Source of the DNA: Polytrichum commune | Taxonomy: Eukaryota; Streptophyta; Polytrichopsida; Polytrichales; Polytrichaceae | Direction: 5' to 3' | DNA: 64,000 nt | NCBI GenBank assembly: GCA_950295325.1 | Contig: OX485805.1 | Coordinates: 57,622,758 to 57,686,757, forward strand | Shown here: positions 58,911 through 64,000 of the stretch, one piece after another | Numbering within the stretch: the first letter of the stretch is position 1 | Layout of the letters: every line of letters begins with the position of its first letter | The notes under the pieces: model-generated | What the model saw: only the letters and a program-made list of their open reading frames with translations | Database searches by the model: none | Told to the model about the DNA's origin: nothing | Program-made: the position numbers and the translations under genes

Positions 58911-58994
58911 ATCCATAACAATGTTATGTGGGACTAAGAACATTCCACATAATATTCCCCACATTCAGACTGAACACATAACATTGTTATGGAT
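58911..58994. repeat. Perfect 20-bp inverted repeat
   Basis: Arms ATCCATAACAATGTTATGTG (58911-58930) and its complement (58975-58994) are separated by 44 bp. Each arm is itself nearly palindromic (AACAATGTT). It could be a small MITE remnant or a transcribed hairpin. Confidence 0.75.
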
Positions 58995-61900
58995 TTGAAT
59001 AATGTTATGACCTATCAAACTTTGATAAATTTTTAATATGAAAAAATAGAGTATGTGCATGGGATCCGCTATCCTAAATCAAGGGTCGACCCATGCAAGG
59101 CTAACTTGGATTAGTTCCAAGGTAGGCCGTTCGCCCCACCAGATTCAAGCAGAAGTGTAGATTTTACTAAGTGGAGTCTTTACTTCCAATAGAAGTTGGT
59201 GCGCCCGATTGACCTTCATGAAAACTAGCCCTTGGTCCACCCATCCTAATAAGACAAGCTAGAAAACCGGTATTTAATAGCCGACATCATTCTTTACATA
59301 TGGTAATTTAAGCATTAAGTAAACTTCAGTGACTTTCTATTGATTCTATAAACTCATAGTTCAGGACTAAACCCATGGTTCTATTTGCTTTACTTTACGA
59401 ATAGCACTACTAAGCTCTCAATAAAAAAATCCTTACAAAGGGGGACAAAATTTGAAGTACTTTGCAAATACATTTATTAGATTTTTCCATAATTCCACAG
59501 TGTGTTCTTATACCGTGTGGGAAGATATGTTTATATTGAATATGCAAGCATACATCTTCACAAATGTACCCATTGATGTGTGACATGGGCTTTCTAACTG
59601 GGGGCCTTTTAGGAAAATTCACCAAAAAAATCCAAGACTTCCCAAATATCTTTTGAATTCTTAGTTCATTTAACAATGTAAACCACCAATAGGAAACCAC
59701 CATCTTTTCAAGGTGATCTTGAATTGATATGTGGATAAGTGCCCTTGGCAAGTAGAACAAATGACTTCCAAGTTGGTTAGTCATCAAAACATTGGGTAGA
59801 TGTTTTGAGATTGAAAAATGCCATCAAATAAGTTTCTCATCACATCACTAAAGTCAAATGCTTGAGATTGGAAGGCGGTTGCAAAGTGTGTGAGTAGATG
59901 TGTTGTACTAATGCAATCACAAGTTTGCACTCAAGCCATGTGACCATGAAATTTTCTTGTTTTTAGCCATTTCCTAAAAACATTAGCATCGGAAGTTCAT
60001 TGCTAGATTATAATAACTATAGTCATTTTAATCAAATATTGATTTGTCATTGAAACATCAAAATGTTCTCACTTGATATACTTGACTGATCTGAAGCCAA
60101 AATTATGAGAGGAAAGAGGAGAAATACCCATTCACAAAGACCAAACAAGATGGATATATTGACAAATTCCTAAAACCCAACATCAAAGTAACCATCAACC
60201 AAAGGCAATCTCCTTAGTGGTAGAGTGCAACAGATCTATTCCAACAAGATTGCAAGGAACAAAATGAGTATAGCCGTATTGCCTTTGGAAAATCATCCTA
60301 GCCCTCAACTATTTATGCCTTCATTGACCAAGGGTTGCGGTGCCCACATGACCTTATCACCATGCCATTTGTAAACTTTCCACGTGCAATCCATTGTTAA
60401 TCAAATTGTTCAAGAAACCATTTAGCCTCAACTAGGAGAGTCTTGCGGTTATTGCATTCAACTTCCGTGCACTGCGGTTGGTTTCAATGAGGCAATCCCA
60501 CATATATATATATTTCATGTTGACAAATGCCATTATTCAACAACCAACTACATCAAAACTTTGATAAGGGGGAACAAACAATATGTACACACAATGTCAT
60601 GGATGGATTCCATCAACATTTGATATTCAAAGGATTGGATTGATTGCAAATACATATGGGTCTTAAAGCCCTTGGGAGGTAATTCCCACCCAAATATTCA
60701 ACAACTTGCGACTATCCCCCCATTAACAACTAATATTCCTCAACCCACAAATGTCCTCAAATATTACACCATCAAAGAACCCTTCTCCTTGCCATCCTTT
60801 GTATTGACAATGTACAACTCCTTTCCCAACACACACATATCTCTCAATACTCCCACATTCACTACGATCAATATGCCACAGAAACCCTATCCAACCTAAC
60901 ACCTCACATTTATCCAAATCCACCACTCCTTCAAGCACAAACGTATGGTTTAGGATACCCTCACCACTATCTCTACAATTCAAGAATGCCCACCCCTCCT
61001 CCACTCCGTAATTAGCCTCCATTCCATTAACCATCAATTGCACTATCTATTACACAACATCATTGAATGTGGTGGTGGTATTGGTTGTTTCCAAACCTTT
61101 CTTTCATTATTGTCCATCATTCTTCACCATTTACCAATGAACGATGACCACATGTGCAATGGGTCCGGATGACACATGTCAAACTAGTCCACACTACAAA
61201 GATGGATGCTTCATCCCACTTACGATGATGGAATTGGAGGCAATAACGAGTATGGTGTATACAACGGTCCCTTGGACATGCATAATGATACGTTCATACC
61301 CTCCCCACAATACTAATTGTACACCCTACATCCATACAATTTTGAATTAATTTATGTATGTATTTATGATACTATACACTCAAAACTCATATGTCCACCA
61401 TAGGTTCTCCCATGCTCATGCTACCTACCCATATGTAAATGTTTGGCATGATTAAAACCATACATTTTGCGCGTTACAAGGAAAACACCTATGAATAACC
61501 CTCTTTTCACCCTTCTCCACACCTCGCGGTCCAAGTTACCAAATTTGTTGAAGGTAGAGCATTAGGTTGCTTGTAGTTATAGGATATTGATTGTTAGAGG
61601 AATAAGAATGTATAAGGTTTGAGGGAATTGGGAATTGAAATATCTCATATCTATTATACGAACCAATGAGGAAAAAAGAAGTCAAGGGATGGAGGTGACT
61701 CTATCACTCCAAACATTGTTTATATGCTTTTTTGCATGTGTAGTTGCTTGTGTAATCTGATCTCTAATTTTATTATGTTTTAATAGATTATGTGCCCACT
61801 CACACAAGTTTTAAAGTTAGGGATTTGATCGTTTATCATTTTATAGATCTTGAGTGTTTTTAGTGTTTGGAGAAGTCTTCTAGGTGCTTCATATTAAAAG

Positions 61901-62489
61901 TACATTGTGCATGTTTGCATGCTAGGAGTTTGGAGAATATAGCATTGGAGGTTTACAAGTGCATATGTGGAGGTTGTAAGTGTTGATTTGAAAGTTAGTA
62001 GTGATTGAATGAATATTTCATGTAACTAAGTGGTGATTTGAGTTGGTTGAGTGCATTTGTAAATATTTGAATGTATTGAAGGTCATTTGAATTGATAATG
62101 ACTTGATTAGAGGTTTTGTAGTTCAATTGTGCTTAATTGAGGGTACCAAAGTCATACTATTTTAAGAAAAATTGATTTAAGGTTAATAAGTACAATATAT
62201 TGTGCACAATATATTGAATCAGGATCATTTCAATTGGAGATGATTTGATGTTGTGCACATTCCAGTGTATAAAAGTCATTTAAGTTAAAGAGGTCTTCAT
62301 TTGTGTGATGTAAGTGTTTAGGGTACAGAGTCGTAGATGTAAAACATAATTTAGCTTATTTGAGGCTGAACAAGCACATTTGCATTGAAAAAGGCTTAAT
62401 TGGAGTAGTTCGAGGGTGTAAAGACATTAGGTTTGAAGAGGATTTGATTCAAGTGGCTTCAGGGTTCATGGGCACATTTGATTTGAAAA

Positions 62490-63985
62490 TGACCTACACC
62501 TTCCTTCTGTCATCACAGAAACATAACACTCACATATCATTACTACCAACCAAACAAATCACTCAGCACTTCTTAGAGATTGAAGTCCACACTTGGCCAA
62601 AGCCTTTACAGAAGATGGACAAATATATTCTTCGTCCTCGTGATCTGTCTGCTCCTATGCTACGATGCGATGCAAATACATTGAGAAAGTGAAACTGGAA
62701 GCTTCTTCCTTCCCAGGTAGATTCGTCAGGGCCAGGTTGAACAACTGCCCACCCACTTCGCTCTTGGCAACTTTCAGCGCTCATATGTGCTACCAGGGCC
62801 CAAGCACACGAGTGACTCTAGTCAGATTGCCTCACTCAATACAACTCAGACTCTTAGATGTTCTGTATATTCTCAGATAGTTTCAGTTAGCCAAATGATT
62901 ATCCAATCTCATACATGGGTTTAACCGCCGTAAGGAATTCGACCATATATTGGACCTAACACCATTGTGTTTTCTGAACCGGGCGATGATCTAACACAAA
63001 TTTCGGAGTTCTTAACAGATATGATGATATCCTTCACGCTCAAGAACCAATGAATTTGTGATCAAACAGCAGGAAGGACTCGCTGACATAATGAAACACG
63101 CGTCAGATAGGAGCGAAAGACTAATTTCTGCAATTATTCATAGCCCATTCGGCTCATTTGAACTATGCAATACATCAATCGCATGCTTCACAATAAAACA
63201 CTACCGCAACTCCATCTCAAAAGGGTGCAAAGCCTTAGCTCGTCCTAGTCTAATGAATGTCCTCATGTCATTCGGATATATGCTTGTCATTAGTTCGTCA
63301 TCAACGGCCTTGCACCCTTCATCCCTTTCGAATCAACCAACAAGTCTCAGAAGGAAGCCAGTTTTTAAGTCCTAGAGAAATCGTAGAGAATCTCAAGGTA
63401 ACCTTTCTTGCAAGGAACCTTCTTCATCACAAAACACACACTCGCACATTCACACACATGCGTAAAGGAAGACACTGAAATCATATAAAGCCACCTGTAC
63501 ACACATTAGACGAATGTTGCACAGAACGCGGCGCTCCACGCAGCAGGAGGAGGATTGCAGAGGAGCGTGTGGACTGCAATTTAGGGCTTCTATTCGCTCA
63601 TCAGCAAAGCGTCATTCCCCTGCTACACAACGGCACCAAACCTAAAACTAGGGCTGCAACACCTCAGTTCTAATGAACGTCCTCATACGTATCGGTTATA
63701 TGCTTGTTACTATTTCGTCCTCAGCGACATTGCAACACCCACTCATAACCTACGCAACCCTGTCACATGAAACCTCAGAAGGAAGGCAGTTCGGTCCTAA
63801 ACAATCACAGTGGAACTCAATGCAATCTTATTGCAAGGAACCTTCTTCATCACAGATTGGCATCCTAATCACTCAATAGCCTCGACAAATACAAAACCGT
63901 CAGAACCTCTTGGACGACATCTGAACCCTAGCTTGGTTGAGGAAGAAAGACCCCATGCAACACCAACTACAGAAATCCTCGGAAG
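62490..63985. repeat. Duplicated block, right copy
   Basis: Partner of 56385-58215, with the intervening segment shorter by about 0.4 kb. A roughly 60-codon minus-strand stretch (HMSAESCQERSGW, QPGPDESTW) is conserved in both copies (56456-56701, 62563-62784). It matches nothing I recognise. Confidence 0.7.
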
Positions 63986-64000
63986 GAAGAGAAAGTGAGT

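Larger units (their letters stand above)
58216..62489. other. Gene-free AT-rich stretch
   Basis: About 4.3 kb with no supportable gene. It contains a perfect 20-bp inverted repeat (58911-58994). Confidence 0.5.

Overview
The window looks like repeat-dense nuclear DNA of a streptophyte, most likely a land plant. The evidence is GT-AG introns, a plant-type Ty3/gypsy polyprotein without a chromodomain, a Helitron, a MULE transposase, a plant-transposon-type ORF and kinesin exon debris. A large-genome seed-free plant would fit, but I cannot name the species. No intact conventional host gene was recognised. I saw no rRNA, convincing tRNA or CRISPR array.

Layout. Bases 1-13.2 kb are AT-rich and gene-poor. 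They hold an old dispersed repeat pair, a pogo-like element (2984-4634) and a short hAT-type MITE whose ends carry the poly-G/poly-C runs (12417-12772). Bases 13.4-17.5 kb hold gene debris (C2H2 finger exon, kinesin exons) and a deleted Helitron. From 17,498 to 54,142 almost everything is one minus-strand Helitron of about 4.4 kb, blown up by nested insertions. Its Rep/helicase gene is cut into three pieces by two solo LTRs of one family (A1, 17,696-33,243, TSD CCTTG; A2, 34,193-50,829, TSD CTAAG). Each of these carries a minisatellite, and each minisatellite was hit by a copy of a second solo LTR (B1 TSD CCCGG; B2 TSD GTTGG). A1 also contains a 12.8-kb Mutator-like element (20,150-32,920; 9-bp TSD CTTAACCTT). 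A2 contains a CCGGA-rich element, X, and X contains a young Ty3/gypsy element (38,599-48,086; TSD CCCGC). Bases 54-64 kb hold a GGGCATGGGT minisatellite and a diverged duplicated block (56.4-58.2 kb versus 62.5-64 kb).

The most unusual content is the Mutator-like element. Inside its inverted termini it carries a minus-strand MULE transposase and a second small minus-strand gene. Divergent from these is a ten-exon gene whose product joins a ParB-like domain (GNHR box) to a C-terminal half ordered like a beta-class amino-methyltransferase (motif IV-like DAPEY, then X-like, then I-like). The ten exons total 3369 nt, a multiple of three, and all nine introns are GT-AG. Two in-frame stops make this copy look decayed, and its motifs are divergent. 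A mobile element carrying its own DNA-methyltransferase-like gene would be a candidate new system.

The Ty3/gypsy element is recent but lacks reverse transcriptase and RNase H through an in-frame deletion. Its gag, protease and DD35E integrase stay open in one 1680-codon frame.
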